Source: CBDDLD01 sp965250025
GTDB taxonomy: Bacteria > Bacteroidota > Bacteroidia > Flavobacteriales > Flavobacteriaceae
Reading direction: 5' to 3'
Assembly (NCBI GenBank): GCA_965250025.1
Contig: OZ252283.1
Location: 2,790,001 to 2,854,000, forward strand
Length of the DNA: 64,000 bases
Positions 18,981-28,136 of the stretch are shown piece after piece. Each line of letters starts with the position of its first letter. Position 1 is the first letter of the stretch. A program made the position numbers and the translations under genes. Under the pieces are notes generated by a model. It saw only the letters and a program-made list of their open reading frames with translations. It did not search any database and had not been told where the DNA came from.

Positions 18981-19001
18981 TTTCTAAACCTAAACTAAAG
19001 C

Positions 19002-20066
19002 ATGACTAAACTAAAGATACAATCTTTAAAAAAACGCGAAAGCGAGTTAGCAAACACAAACAGGCAATTGGAGATTTTATCCAATGGCATATTCAAAAAT
19101 GGTGAACTGCCTACATTTAAGGATAAGATTGCCGAAACCCATCAGTTTCCTTTAACGGCCAAGAAACTTGAAATACTTCAGATCAATGTAGGGTATATGT
19201 GCAATCAGGTTTGTGAGCATTGCCACGTTGATGCAGGTCCGGATAGAAAGGAAATTATGACTCGTGAAACCATGCAGCAATGTTTGGATGTGATAAGAAA
19301 AACAGGTGCACACACATTAGATCTTACTGGTGGTGCCCCAGAGATGAACCCAAATTTCAGATGGTTTGTTGAAGAAGCTTCAAAAGCTGGTATCAAAGAT
19401 TTTATTGTGCGCTCTAATTTAACTATTATTAGAGCCAACAAAAAGTATTATGACCTCCCGGAATTCTTCAAAAAACACAATGTGCATGTCGTGAGTTCAA
19501 TGCCACACTGGACACGCGGAAAAACCGACAAACAACGTGGTGATGGTGTCTTTGACAAGTCGATCAAAGCCCTCCAAGAGCTTAATGCCGTTGGTTATGG
19601 CATGCCTGAGAGCAGCTTAAGGCTAGACCTGGTCTATAATCCATCTGGTGCTTTTTTACCGGGCGATCAGATGTCTATGGAAAAAGATTTCAAAAAAGCC
19701 CTAATGGATGATTTTGGTATTCAGTTCCATAATTTATTTGCTATTACCAACCTTCCCATAAGTCGATTCTTAGATTATTTAATTGCTTCAGAAAATTATG
19801 AGGACTATATGTATCAATTGGTGGAAGCTTATAATCCGGCTGCAGTAGAAAATGTAATGTGTACCAATACCTTATCGGTCAGTTGGGATGGTTACTTATA
19901 CGATTGTGATTTTAATCAAATGCTCAATCTGCCCGTAAATAGTAAGGCAAAGCACATTTCTGAATATAATGAAACACTACTGGAAGGTCGAAATATTGTC
20001 ATTTCTCAACATTGTTACGGCTGTACGGCAGGAGCAGGCAGCAGTTGTCAAGGTGTTGTTGCATAA
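19002..20066 (+). CDS. arsS: Arsenosugar biosynthesis radical SAM protein ArsS
   Basis: This 354-residue radical SAM enzyme is predicted to join the 5'-deoxyadenosyl group of S-adenosylmethionine to dimethylarsenite, giving 5'-deoxy-5'-dimethylarsinoyl-adenosine, the first arsenosugar precursor. The iron-sulfur motif CxxxCxxC is Cys67, Cys71 and Cys74 (CNQVCEHCH), followed by LDLTGGAPEMNPNF, which binds SAM. The C-terminal part is Cys-rich, with DCDFNQML and HCYGCTAGAGSSCQG (Cys338, Cys341, Cys349), and fits the DUF3641 domain of ArsS. Some family members are thought to use selenocysteine, and here all these codons encode Cys. Neighbours ArsM, the CMD protein and two DUF2064 genes strongly support the call. 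Confidence 0.93.
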   Translation: MTKLKIQSLKKRESELANTNRQLEILSNGIFKNGELPTFKDKIAETHQFPLTAKKLEILQINVGYMCNQVCEHCHVDAGPDRKEIMTRETMQQCLDVIRKTGAHTLDLTGGAPEMNPNFRWFVEEASKAGIKDFIVRSNLTIIRANKKYYDLPEFFKKHNVHVVSSMPHWTRGKTDKQRGDGVFDKSIKALQELNAVGYGMPESSLRLDLVYNPSGAFLPGDQMSMEKDFKKALMDDFGIQFHNLFAITNLPISRFLDYLIASENYEDYMYQLVEAYNPAAVENVMCTNTLSVSWDGYLYDCDFNQMLNLPVNSKAKHISEYNETLLEGRNIVISQHCYGCTAGAGSSCQGVVA

Positions 20067-20069
20067 CCT

Positions 20070-20750
20070 ATGAATCAGGAAAAAGTTGCCATATTAATTT
20101 TTGCAAATTCTGCCAATCAGGAAGCGAATCTGAAACCCTTTAAAGCATCTAGGGCTCTCTTTGAAGGCTTAAATCAACACATCACTGAAGTTGTACAAAA
20201 AACAGGAATACCATTTTTTCATTATTCAGAAGCATTGCAAACTGGGCATACGTTTGGAGAACGTTTTTCTAATGCCATAACATCTATTTATGAAAAAGGT
20301 TATAGCACTGTAATATCTGTTGGTAACGACACCCCTCATCTTAAGCCTAAACATCTATTAGATGCTGTTGAAAACCTAAAAAAAACCGATATGGTTTTAG
20401 GACCTTCCACAGATGGTGGGTTTTATTTAATGGGATTAAAACAATCCGTATTCCATAAAGCGTCCTTTATAGAATTACCTTGGCAAACTTTAGATTTACA
20501 GAGAAGTTTGTCTGAAATCATTCGCGCAAAAAACCTTAAAGTACTTTACTTTGAAGCTTTGAAAGATTTGGACACTGCCAGTGATATAACATCAATACTA
20601 CATGATCACAGGCGATTATCTCTAACTTTAAAAAGATTACTCCAAGACACCTTAAACCTTTCAAAGAACACTACACTATATCACAGCCCTATATACAATC
20701 ATTTTTATACACAACTCACCTATAACAAAGGCTCTCCCTGTACTTTTTAA
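20070..20750 (+). CDS. DUF2064 glycosyltransferase-like protein, divergent copy
   Basis: This 226-residue protein has the DUF2064 (glycosyltransferase-A-like) fold. Its core VISVGNDTPHLKPKHLLDAV and VLGPSTDGGFYLMGL align with the canonical copy at 28129-28758. The opening nucleotide-binding segment is different: where the other copy has KLGTVKTRLAK, this one reads ANQEANLKPFKASR and lacks the KTRL motif. It may thus have lost or changed nucleotide-sugar use. It begins three bases after arsS, so a role in attaching or modifying the arsenosugar is likely by context. It may also act as a partner to the canonical copy. Confidence 0.8.
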   Translation: MNQEKVAILIFANSANQEANLKPFKASRALFEGLNQHITEVVQKTGIPFFHYSEALQTGHTFGERFSNAITSIYEKGYSTVISVGNDTPHLKPKHLLDAVENLKKTDMVLGPSTDGGFYLMGLKQSVFHKASFIELPWQTLDLQRSLSEIIRAKNLKVLYFEALKDLDTASDITSILHDHRRLSLTLKRLLQDTLNLSKNTTLYHSPIYNHFYTQLTYNKGSPCTF

Positions 20751-20811
20751 CTTCTAATAACCTCACTAAGAGGCTTTTCAATTATTTACACTAAACTACT
20801 AAGCACACTAA

Positions 20812-23800
20812 ATGAAATATATTTACGCGTGTATGATGCTATTGTTATGTTATTACAGTCATGCACAAACCACAATTACAGGAATCATTACAAATGCAGC
20901 TGATGGCCAACCATTACCTTATGTTAATATTATAGCCTCTGGTGGAAATGGCACCATTTCCAATGAGGATGGGCGTTACTCTATACAAGTGACGTCAACA
21001 ACAGAAACGCTTAAATTCTCATATTTAGGTTTTAAAACACAACGTATTGTCATTGGCGATAACACCGAAATCCATATCGCCTTAGAAGAAGATGCGTCCG
21101 CTCTTGATGAAGTCGTAATCACTGCATTAGGATTAGAGAGGGAAACCAAAGAATTAGGCTATGCTGTACAAGCCATAAAGTCCAGAGATGTCACTGAAGT
21201 AAAAACGGTTAACTTCTTAGATAATTTACAAGGGAAACTGGCTGGTGTAACGGTAACTCAAGGGGCAACAGGAGTGGGATCTTCTTCAAAAATCACTATC
21301 CGTGGTGAAGCATCATTTTCTAACAATAATCCACTTTTTGTAGTTGATGGTGTCCCTGTGAATAATGAAACGGTATTTAATTTCACCAATGAGGCCGCAG
21401 CAGGATTTCAGGAAATCGATTTTGGTAATGGCGCCATGGAAGTAAATCCAGATGACATCGCATCCGTAACTGTCCTTAAAGGACCAAGTGCAGCTGCACT
21501 CTATGGTACAAGAGCATCTAACGGTGTCATTGTCATCAAAACCAAAGACGGTAGTCATAAAAAAGGGTTTGGTGTCAGTTTTAGTTCGTCCATCTTTATA
21601 GACACAGCCTTTAGATTGCCTGACTTTCAAAACAGTTATGGCCAAGGACAATCCGGACAGTTCGAATATGTAGACGGTCTGGGCGGCGGTATTAGTGATA
21701 ATATTACGTACAGTTGGGGGCCTCGTCTGGATGCCGGATTGCTAATTCCACAATTTGACAGTCCAGTAGAATTGACAGATGGTAGCATTGTACGCGGAGG
21801 AGACACCTCGTTGTATAACGGATTACCTATTACTGCGACACCTTTTGTTTCTAATCCAGACAACCTGAAAGACTTCTACGAAACCGGCGTTACAACAATT
21901 AATAATATTGCGATCACTAATGGATTTGATACAGGCAGCTATCGCTTATCGTTCACAGATCTGAGAAGCGAATCTATCATTCCGGGTGTCAATTTAGATC
22001 GACAAACTGTCGCTGCAAAACTTAACTTTCGGCCAACAGGCAAAACTGAAATCAACACCTCAATTAATTATATCAATTCTAGTAGTGACAACAGACCTTC
22101 TAACGGATATGGTAGTGAAAACGTGAACTATTCACTGGTAGCTTGGGGACCAAGATCACTAAACATAGATAACCTTAGAAATTACTGGCAACTTGGTCTA
22201 GAGGGCACTCAACAATATTCGTTTAATTATACTTTCTTTGATAACCCTTACTTTATTTTATTCGAAAATAGAAATGCTTTTGAACGCGATCGTGTCTTCG
22301 GGAATATTGCCTTAAAGCAACAAATCACAGATCACTTAAGCATATCTCTTAGAACAGGAATGGACTACAGCTCTGAAAAGCGTCAGTTACGTCGTGCCTT
22401 CAGTAGTAACCGATTTGCTAATGGCGCATATGCTGAGCACGATGTAACATTCAGGGAAATAAACACCGATTTTTTAATTAATTATACCAATACGTTTGGA
22501 GACATCTCAATAGATGCTTTTCTCGGCGGTAATCGATTAGATCAAAAGGCATCTACTAAACAATCACAAACGGTCAATCTGGCTCAACCGGGAATCTTTA
22601 GTCTAAACAATGCAGCATCTCCAATAGAGGTCTTTCAATTCGAAAGTCAGAAACGTATCAATTCCATATACGGCATTGCCAAATTTGGATACAAAGACTA
22701 TCTCTTTCTCGATATTACAGGTCGTAATGATTGGTCTAGTGCTCTGGCTACTCCATTTTCTGTTGACGGCACATCGTTTTTCTATCCTTCTGCTTCTGCT
22801 GGGTTCATCTTGTCTAATGTAACAAAGCTTCCTCAGGTATTTTCATTTGCCAAACTTAGAGCTAGTATTGCTCAGGTAGGAAATGATACTGGAGCATATC
22901 AAACCTCCGGAGCTTTTGTACCTCAAACACCATTTAATGGACAACCAACATTTAGCGATCAGAATTTTATTCCGAACTCTAACCTTAAACCAGAACAAAC
23001 CACGTCTTATGAGATTGGTGCCGACTTACGATTTTTCAGAGATCGTATCAATCTAGATGTTACGTATTACAATGCCACAACCAAAGACCAAATCATTTCC
23101 TTGCCCGTAGCTGTCTCTTCGGGCTATAATCAGCAAGTGGTTAATGGAGGAAAAGTAAATACTCAAGGTGTTGAAATTGTTCTTGGTGTGACGCCTGTAA
23201 GGAATGACGTCTTTAGCTGGAATTCCACGTTTAACTTTGCAACTAGTCGTTCTGTAATAAAAGATTTACCTCAATCTGATGGCAGACTTACATTAGCATA
23301 CAGCAGAATCTATGACAGTGCAAATCAAACGGTATGGTTTCAAGTTGAAGAAGGTGGTCGTGTTGGTGACATCTATGGCACAGGATACCTAAGAAATGAA
23401 AATGGTGATTTCGTAATTGATGATAATGGTCGTTTCATTGCTGATAACACCTTAAAAAAACTAGGCAATTACAATCCTGATTTCACTTTGGGATGGGCTA
23501 ATAATTTCAACTATAAAAACTGGAGCTTGAGTTTTCTTTTGGACTGGAGGCAAGGCGGCGAAATTGTTTCGCGAACCCGGGCTCTTGGTAATGTGGGTGG
23601 TCAACTGGCAGAAACCGAATTTAGACCAGAAAGTGGTATTGTTGCGCAAGGCGTTAATCAAACTACCGGATTACCCAATACTGTAGCAGTAAGTGCAGAA
23701 AGCTATTACCGTCAATTTTATGATAGGAACCATGAAGAAAACAATATCTATGATGCTTCATTTTTAAAACTACGTCAATTTTCTATAGGTTATACTTTTG

Positions 23801-24006
23801 AAATCAAAGTAGGCTTCTTAGGTCTTAAAGAAGGCGCCGATTTAAGCTTATCCATCATTGGCAACAACCTGTTTGTTATTACCGAAAATCCCCATTTTGA
23901 CCCGGAACAACTTGCCGTACAGGGCAATGGTTTTGTGAGTGGCGTAGAAGATATGAGCTATGCGACCACAAGAAGTATTGGTTTTAAAGCGGGATTTAAT
24001 TTTTAA
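20812..24006 (+). CDS. SusC-family TonB-dependent channel in the arsenosugar operon
   Basis: This 1064-residue SusC-type outer-membrane transporter has a signal peptide (1-19, ending SHAQ), a carboxypeptidase-regulatory-like domain (about 20-100) and a plug with VLKGPSAAALYGTRASNGV. The barrel ends IGFKAGFNF. It is 61 bases after the DUF2064 gene and nine bases before susD. Placement inside an arsenosugar gene set suggests import of an arsenic- or phosphorus-containing organic compound, or of a building block. It is paralogous to the phosphatase-linked SusC at 2917-6120: the two share LGY.VQ, GVGS.S.I.IRGE, NLRNYWQ.GLEG and RAFS..RFA.G.Y blocks throughout. The real ligand is not known. Confidence 0.94.
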   Translation: MKYIYACMMLLLCYYSHAQTTITGIITNAADGQPLPYVNIIASGGNGTISNEDGRYSIQVTSTTETLKFSYLGFKTQRIVIGDNTEIHIALEEDASALDEVVITALGLERETKELGYAVQAIKSRDVTEVKTVNFLDNLQGKLAGVTVTQGATGVGSSSKITIRGEASFSNNNPLFVVDGVPVNNETVFNFTNEAAAGFQEIDFGNGAMEVNPDDIASVTVLKGPSAAALYGTRASNGVIVIKTKDGSHKKGFGVSFSSSIFIDTAFRLPDFQNSYGQGQSGQFEYVDGLGGGISDNITYSWGPRLDAGLLIPQFDSPVELTDGSIVRGGDTSLYNGLPITATPFVSNPDNLKDFYETGVTTINNIAITNGFDTGSYRLSFTDLRSESIIPGVNLDRQTVAAKLNFRPTGKTEINTSINYINSSSDNRPSNGYGSENVNYSLVAWGPRSLNIDNLRNYWQLGLEGTQQYSFNYTFFDNPYFILFENRNAFERDRVFGNIALKQQITDHLSISLRTGMDYSSEKRQLRRAFSSNRFANGAYAEHDVTFREINTDFLINYTNTFGDISIDAFLGGNRLDQKASTKQSQTVNLAQPGIFSLNNAASPIEVFQFESQKRINSIYGIAKFGYKDYLFLDITGRNDWSSALATPFSVDGTSFFYPSASAGFILSNVTKLPQVFSFAKLRASIAQVGNDTGAYQTSGAFVPQTPFNGQPTFSDQNFIPNSNLKPEQTTSYEIGADLRFFRDRINLDVTYYNATTKDQIISLPVAVSSGYNQQVVNGGKVNTQGVEIVLGVTPVRNDVFSWNSTFNFATSRSVIKDLPQSDGRLTLAYSRIYDSANQTVWFQVEEGGRVGDIYGTGYLRNENGDFVIDDNGRFIADNTLKKLGNYNPDFTLGWANNFNYKNWSLSFLLDWRQGGEIVSRTRALGNVGGQLAETEFRPESGIVAQGVNQTTGLPNTVAVSAESYYRQFYDRNHEENNIYDASFLKLRQFSIGYTFEIKVGFLGLKEGADLSLSIIGNNLFVITENPHFDPEQLAVQGNGFVSGVEDMSYATTRSIGFKAGFNF

Positions 24007-24015
24007 AAAGACACT

Positions 24016-25458
24016 ATGAAAAATATACTATACATACTTACTGCATTCCTGCTTATTACTTTAAGTAGCTGCACTGATGATTTCGAAACCATTAATACCA
24101 ATCCAAATGCTCCGGGTAGTGTACAACCCAGTTTACTACTGCGACAGGTCATTTACGATTTTGGAGAAAACATGAGTTATGAAGGTTTTGTTGCCGGCGA
24201 TTTGCTATCACAACACCGAACAGCTTTAGACTTCAATTTATTTGATCGCCATGCCTTAAAATCGCCTCAACTTGGTGGTAACCCTTGGCCGGTATTCTAT
24301 ACCAATCTTAGGGATAATGAGATCATTTTAAATCAGGCCCGTACTATCGAAACTTTCTCGGTTTATGAAGGTCCTGCTCTAATTTTAAAAGCATACATGG
24401 CTGCAGGTCTTACAGATTTGTTTGGAGACGTGCCTTATTTTGAAGCTTTTAATGGCATTAACGGTACTGTAACTCCGGCTTACGATGCACAAGAAGATAT
24501 TTATCTCAATGACAATGGTATCTTGGACAATCTGGATAAGGGCATTGCCGCCATAGAAGCTTACAATGATGTCATTCCTTTAGAAGGCGATATATTGTTC
24601 AATGGCAATTTACAAGCCTGGATTCGTTTTGCAAACGCATTAAAAATAAAACACCTGCTTCGCATATCTGAAAAAGTAGATGTTAGTAGTGAACTGCAAT
24701 CACTTTATGACCAAGGTAATTTTATCACTACAAACAGTGAAAATGCCATATTCAATTTCACCAATACGGACCCCAATAGTTTTAGACTGGCACAATTAAG
24801 GGTTGGTGATTTTAATAATTTTGTACTGTCAGAAACTATGGAAGACATTCTCCAAAACTTAAATGACCCTCGCATATCTGAACTGTTTAGGCCATTTGCA
24901 AACTCCGATACAGGAGCATTTAATGGTTTAATTAATGGTATAGACGCTTCATCAACATCTGTAGTCTTAGCAGATTACTCTCTAGCCGGCACTGCATTTA
25001 GAGAAGACACCTCAACTTTAGACGCCAACTTTATAACTGCTTGGGAGGTACAATTCGCTTTAGCAGAAGCTGCAGAACGCAACTTAATTACTGCAAATGC
25101 TCAAAACCTTTACGAAAATGGTGTGCTTTTGGCCTTTGAATACTGGAATACCGACTTACCAGCAGATTACCTCTCTGGAAATGCAGCATATAATGCCGCA
25201 GGTACCACTCCATTGGCACAGATCCTTACTCAAAAATGGATAGCAAATGTCATTAATGGGTATGAAGGCTGGATAGAGTACAGAAGGACAGGATTTCCTG
25301 CCCTAAGAACCATTTCAGCAAGTTTGAATAATGATCTTATTCCGGTGAGAATGCCATACCCTGCCGAAGAAGAAACATTAAATTTCGAAAACTATACCGT
25401 TGCAGCTTCTGCGACTGATAATAATAGTATTAATATTCCTGTATGGTGGGATGAATAA
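24016..25458 (+). CDS. SusD-like lipoprotein in the arsenosugar operon (SusD-like_2 type)
   Basis: This 480-residue SusD-family lipoprotein has its lipid Cys at residue 19 (LITLSSC). It opens with DDFETINTNPNAPGSV and contains FNGNLQAWIRFANALKIKHL, close to the matching segments in the SusD at 1453-2895. The C-terminal part has QKWIANVINGYEGWIEYRRTG, typical of the SusD-like_2 family. It should sit on the outer surface over the SusC channel encoded nine bases upstream. A sodium symporter gene follows after six bases, so the operon encodes a two-step route across both membranes. Confidence 0.93.
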   Translation: MKNILYILTAFLLITLSSCTDDFETINTNPNAPGSVQPSLLLRQVIYDFGENMSYEGFVAGDLLSQHRTALDFNLFDRHALKSPQLGGNPWPVFYTNLRDNEIILNQARTIETFSVYEGPALILKAYMAAGLTDLFGDVPYFEAFNGINGTVTPAYDAQEDIYLNDNGILDNLDKGIAAIEAYNDVIPLEGDILFNGNLQAWIRFANALKIKHLLRISEKVDVSSELQSLYDQGNFITTNSENAIFNFTNTDPNSFRLAQLRVGDFNNFVLSETMEDILQNLNDPRISELFRPFANSDTGAFNGLINGIDASSTSVVLADYSLAGTAFREDTSTLDANFITAWEVQFALAEAAERNLITANAQNLYENGVLLAFEYWNTDLPADYLSGNAAYNAAGTTPLAQILTQKWIANVINGYEGWIEYRRTGFPALRTISASLNNDLIPVRMPYPAEEETLNFENYTVAASATDNNSINIPVWWDE

Positions 25459-25464
25459 CAATAA

Positions 25465-26799
25465 ATGGAAGTAATTAATTGGCAATGGGCATTGATTATA
25501 GTATCTAGTTTGATACTATTCTTCTTGTCGCCACTGGCAAAAACGAAAAATCAGTTTTATAAAGCTGTTCATATGAAGAAAGCACCTAATACTTTAGTAT
25601 TGACAGGTAGCTTAATCATCTCATGGATATTTGCCAAAAGTATTACTAACGCAGCTAATCTGGGGCTCGATTTTGGAATTGTAGGTGGTGTAGCCTATGC
25701 AGCATATTATCTGTCTTTTGCCATTGCAGGACTCCTCATTTATCAATTAAGAACAAAAGGAGGATTCACAAGTATCCACCACTTTCTAACGACTAAGTTT
25801 GGCAAAGGTGCTATGGCTCTGTTTTCTATACTTATAGCCATACGATTATTCAATGAAGTATGGAGTAACACCATGGTTATTGGAAGCTATTTTGGTCCTA
25901 TCGAAAGCTCAAACTATTATTGGGCTATTATTGTGTTTACAATATTAACTTTAGCCTATACGATAAAAGGCGGACTGAGTAGCTCTATTTTTACCGATGT
26001 TATTCAAATGGTACTGTTTTCTGTATTACTGATCATCATTTTATGGAATATTTTCTCTGTAGAAACTTATACCATGCATGATGCTTTAGTTTCAGGCACC
26101 TGGAGTTTTGATATGGGATTGAACTTATTTTTTGCTGCCATTATTCAATCGTTCAGTTACCCGTTTCATGATCCGGTACTCACAGATCGAGCCTTTATAA
26201 GTAGTTCTAAAATCACTAGAAAAAGCTTTCTTTGGGCAAGTCTATTGGGAGCATTATGTATTGTGTTATTTAGTACTATTGGTGTCTATGCGCAATCTCA
26301 GGGATACGAAGGGCAGGCAGCTGTTGAAGTTGGCAAAGCTTTTGGAATTGTTGTTTTATTAATTATAAACTTCATTATGATCACCTCTGCCGCATCAACT
26401 TTGGACTCTACATTTTCATCATTTTCAAAACTTTTAGCAATAGATCTAAACCTTGGAAAATCTTTAACTTTTGGGCGATTGTCCATGGCTACGATTGCTA
26501 TTTTAGGAACCATACCCGTTTTTCTGGATGCTAAAATTTTGTCGGCTACCACAATATCCGGAACCATGGTTATTGGGCTAACTCCTGTATTTTTACTTTG
26601 GAATCTGAAAGTCCCTAAAATCAGTTTTTATCTAAGCATATGTTGTGGGCTTATCTATGGATGTATTCTGGTTTTTGATACATTTCCAAAAACATGGGTG
26701 TTTACTGAAGGAAAGTATGCTGCTCTTTTATGGGTGAATATTTGGGGAATTTTAAGTTGTTTCATATTATATTTAATTCCGAAATGGATAAAACGATAG
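25465..26799 (+). CDS. Sodium:solute symporter family protein
   Basis: This 444-residue inner-membrane protein has about 11-13 hydrophobic helices and the general pattern of the sodium:solute symporter (SSS) family. Helices near SLIISWIFAKSITNAANLG and the segment TDVIQMVLFSVLL resemble the core that binds sodium. It is somewhat shorter than many SSS members (often near 500 residues or more). It follows susD by six bases and overlaps the metallophosphoesterase gene by 16 bases. It would move the solute brought in by SusC/SusD, or an arsenosugar intermediate, across the inner membrane. Substrate and direction are inferred only from position. Confidence 0.85.
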   Translation: MEVINWQWALIIVSSLILFFLSPLAKTKNQFYKAVHMKKAPNTLVLTGSLIISWIFAKSITNAANLGLDFGIVGGVAYAAYYLSFAIAGLLIYQLRTKGGFTSIHHFLTTKFGKGAMALFSILIAIRLFNEVWSNTMVIGSYFGPIESSNYYWAIIVFTILTLAYTIKGGLSSSIFTDVIQMVLFSVLLIIILWNIFSVETYTMHDALVSGTWSFDMGLNLFFAAIIQSFSYPFHDPVLTDRAFISSSKITRKSFLWASLLGALCIVLFSTIGVYAQSQGYEGQAAVEVGKAFGIVVLLIINFIMITSAASTLDSTFSSFSKLLAIDLNLGKSLTFGRLSMATIAILGTIPVFLDAKILSATTISGTMVIGLTPVFLLWNLKVPKISFYLSICCGLIYGCILVFDTFPKTWVFTEGKYAALLWVNIWGILSCFILYLIPKWIKR

Positions 26800-27611
26800 C
26801 ACACATAGGAAGCTTGTCTGGTAAGTTATTACTGTTTGGAGGTGTTTACAGCAATCTTCAGGCCTTTGTAGCACTTAAGAAGATAGCCGATCAAGAAGGC
26901 ATAAGTGCTGAGAACTGTATTTGCACAGGAGATATTGTGGGCTATTGTGCACAACCTGAAGAAACCGTTCAATATTTTAAAAACTGGGGTGCAAAAAGTA
27001 TTGCAGGCAATGTAGAAATTCAATTACGAGAAGGTGCTGAAGATTGTGGCTGTGATTTTAAAAAGGGATCGCGTTGTGATGGTTTTTCGCAACTATGGTA
27101 TCCTTATGCGCAGCTCAATCTCTCTTTTTCTTCCATTGAGTTTCTAAAAACCTTACCGGACCATATTCAATTTCAATATGCCAATAAAAAAATCACCGTG
27201 GTACATGGATCCTATGATAATGTTTCAGAATTTATTTTTAGATCCACGGATTGGAGTAAAAAGCAATCTTGCTTTGAAGCCTCTCAAAGCGATGTTATTA
27301 TTGCCGGACATAGCGGCTTGCCTTTTTTTGAAAGAAATAACAATCATTTATGGCTTAATCCCGGAGTTATCGGCATGCCGGCCAATGATGGCAGTCCCAA
27401 AGTATGGTATGCGATATTAGACGACACACAAGGATTTCTTAATTTCGAATTTCGAAATCTCGATTATAATTTTGAACTGACACATCAGTTGATGAAACAT
27501 GCAGCGCTTCCTGAAGCTTATGCCAAGACCATTATGACAGGAATCTGGGACAATATGGAAATCTTACCTGTACAAGAACAACAATCACAGGGAAAACCCA
27601 TTTGTCTGTAA
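26784..27611 (+). CDS. Metallophosphoesterase-fold protein with altered metal ligands
   Basis: This 275-residue protein has the calcineurin-like phosphoesterase fold. Recognisable pieces are CTGDIVGYCAQPEE (Asp50), AGNVE (Asn76), VVHGSYD (His141) and IAGHSG (His176). Several canonical ligands are changed. The opening DxH is Gly20-Val-Tyr22, the His of GNH is Val77, and the second His of GHxH is Gly178. It also has a Cys cluster at 88, 90 and 98. The start at 26784 is preferred because it matches the fold's first strand, and it overlaps the symporter stop. An ATG at 26730 would add 18 residues. It may be a non-hydrolytic or arsenic-binding relative. The function is unknown. Confidence 0.75.
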   Translation: MDKTIAHIGSLSGKLLLFGGVYSNLQAFVALKKIADQEGISAENCICTGDIVGYCAQPEETVQYFKNWGAKSIAGNVEIQLREGAEDCGCDFKKGSRCDGFSQLWYPYAQLNLSFSSIEFLKTLPDHIQFQYANKKITVVHGSYDNVSEFIFRSTDWSKKQSCFEASQSDVIIAGHSGLPFFERNNNHLWLNPGVIGMPANDGSPKVWYAILDDTQGFLNFEFRNLDYNFELTHQLMKHAALPEAYAKTIMTGIWDNMEILPVQEQQSQGKPICL

Positions 27612-27641
27612 GTTTAACCTTAAAAATTGAACTAAGACCTT

Positions 27642-28136
27642 ATGCAAAAACACTTTACAATAGCTTTGATATTCTTGAGTCTATTATGTTATGGGCAAGA
27701 GTCTATTGAGGATCTTCTAAAAATACATAATAGTGGAAGCATCCCATATATCACAGCTAATGAATTGGCCATGCCAAAAACAGAGGCAATCGTATTAGAC
27801 GCCAGAGAAACTTCAGAATATAATATAAGCCATCTTAAAAATGCCATTCACGTAGGTTATGACCAATTTAATATCAAATCTGTTAAAAATCTTATTAAAG
27901 ATAAGGCCCAAACCATAGTCGTGTATTGTTCGGTCGGCATACGATCTGAGGATATTGCCGAACAACTTAAAAAAGAGGGATATACTAACGTTTATAACTT
28001 ATTTGGTGGTATTTTTGAATGGAAAAATAAAGCCCTTTTTGTCTACGACAATGAAGGGCAATTGACAGATAATATCCACGCGTATTCTGAAGAATGGGGA
28101 AAGTGGTTAACTAAAGGAATTAAAGTATATGACTAA
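27642..28136 (+). CDS. Exported rhodanese-like protein
   Basis: This is a 164-residue single-domain rhodanese with a signal peptide (about 1-18), so it acts in the periplasm. The domain shows LDARETSEYNISHLKNAIHV (Asp53), and the catalytic loop CSVGIRS has Cys96 and Arg101. The loop is CX4R, as in sulfurtransferases, and not the CX5R loop of Cdc25/Acr2-type arsenate reductases that share this fold. Sulfur transfer or thiol handling is therefore likelier than arsenate reduction. It starts 30 bases after the metallophosphoesterase and overlaps the next gene by eight bases, which places it firmly in the arsenosugar operon. Confidence 0.88.
   Translation: MQKHFTIALIFLSLLCYGQESIEDLLKIHNSGSIPYITANELAMPKTEAIVLDARETSEYNISHLKNAIHVGYDQFNIKSVKNLIKDKAQTIVVYCSVGIRSEDIAEQLKKEGYTNVYNLFGGIFEWKNKALFVYDNEGQLTDNIHAYSEEWGKWLTKGIKVYD

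Noticed and set aside
20761..20776. Small hairpin CCTC/GAGG followed by CTTTTC before the arsenosugar susC as a terminator
   Set aside because: The stem has only four pairs and a poor T-run, too weak to call.
27642..28136. Rhodanese-fold protein as an Acr2-type arsenate reductase
   Set aside because: The catalytic loop is CSVGIRS (CX4R), the sulfurtransferase form, and not the CX5R loop of Cdc25/Acr2 enzymes. The protein also carries an export signal.
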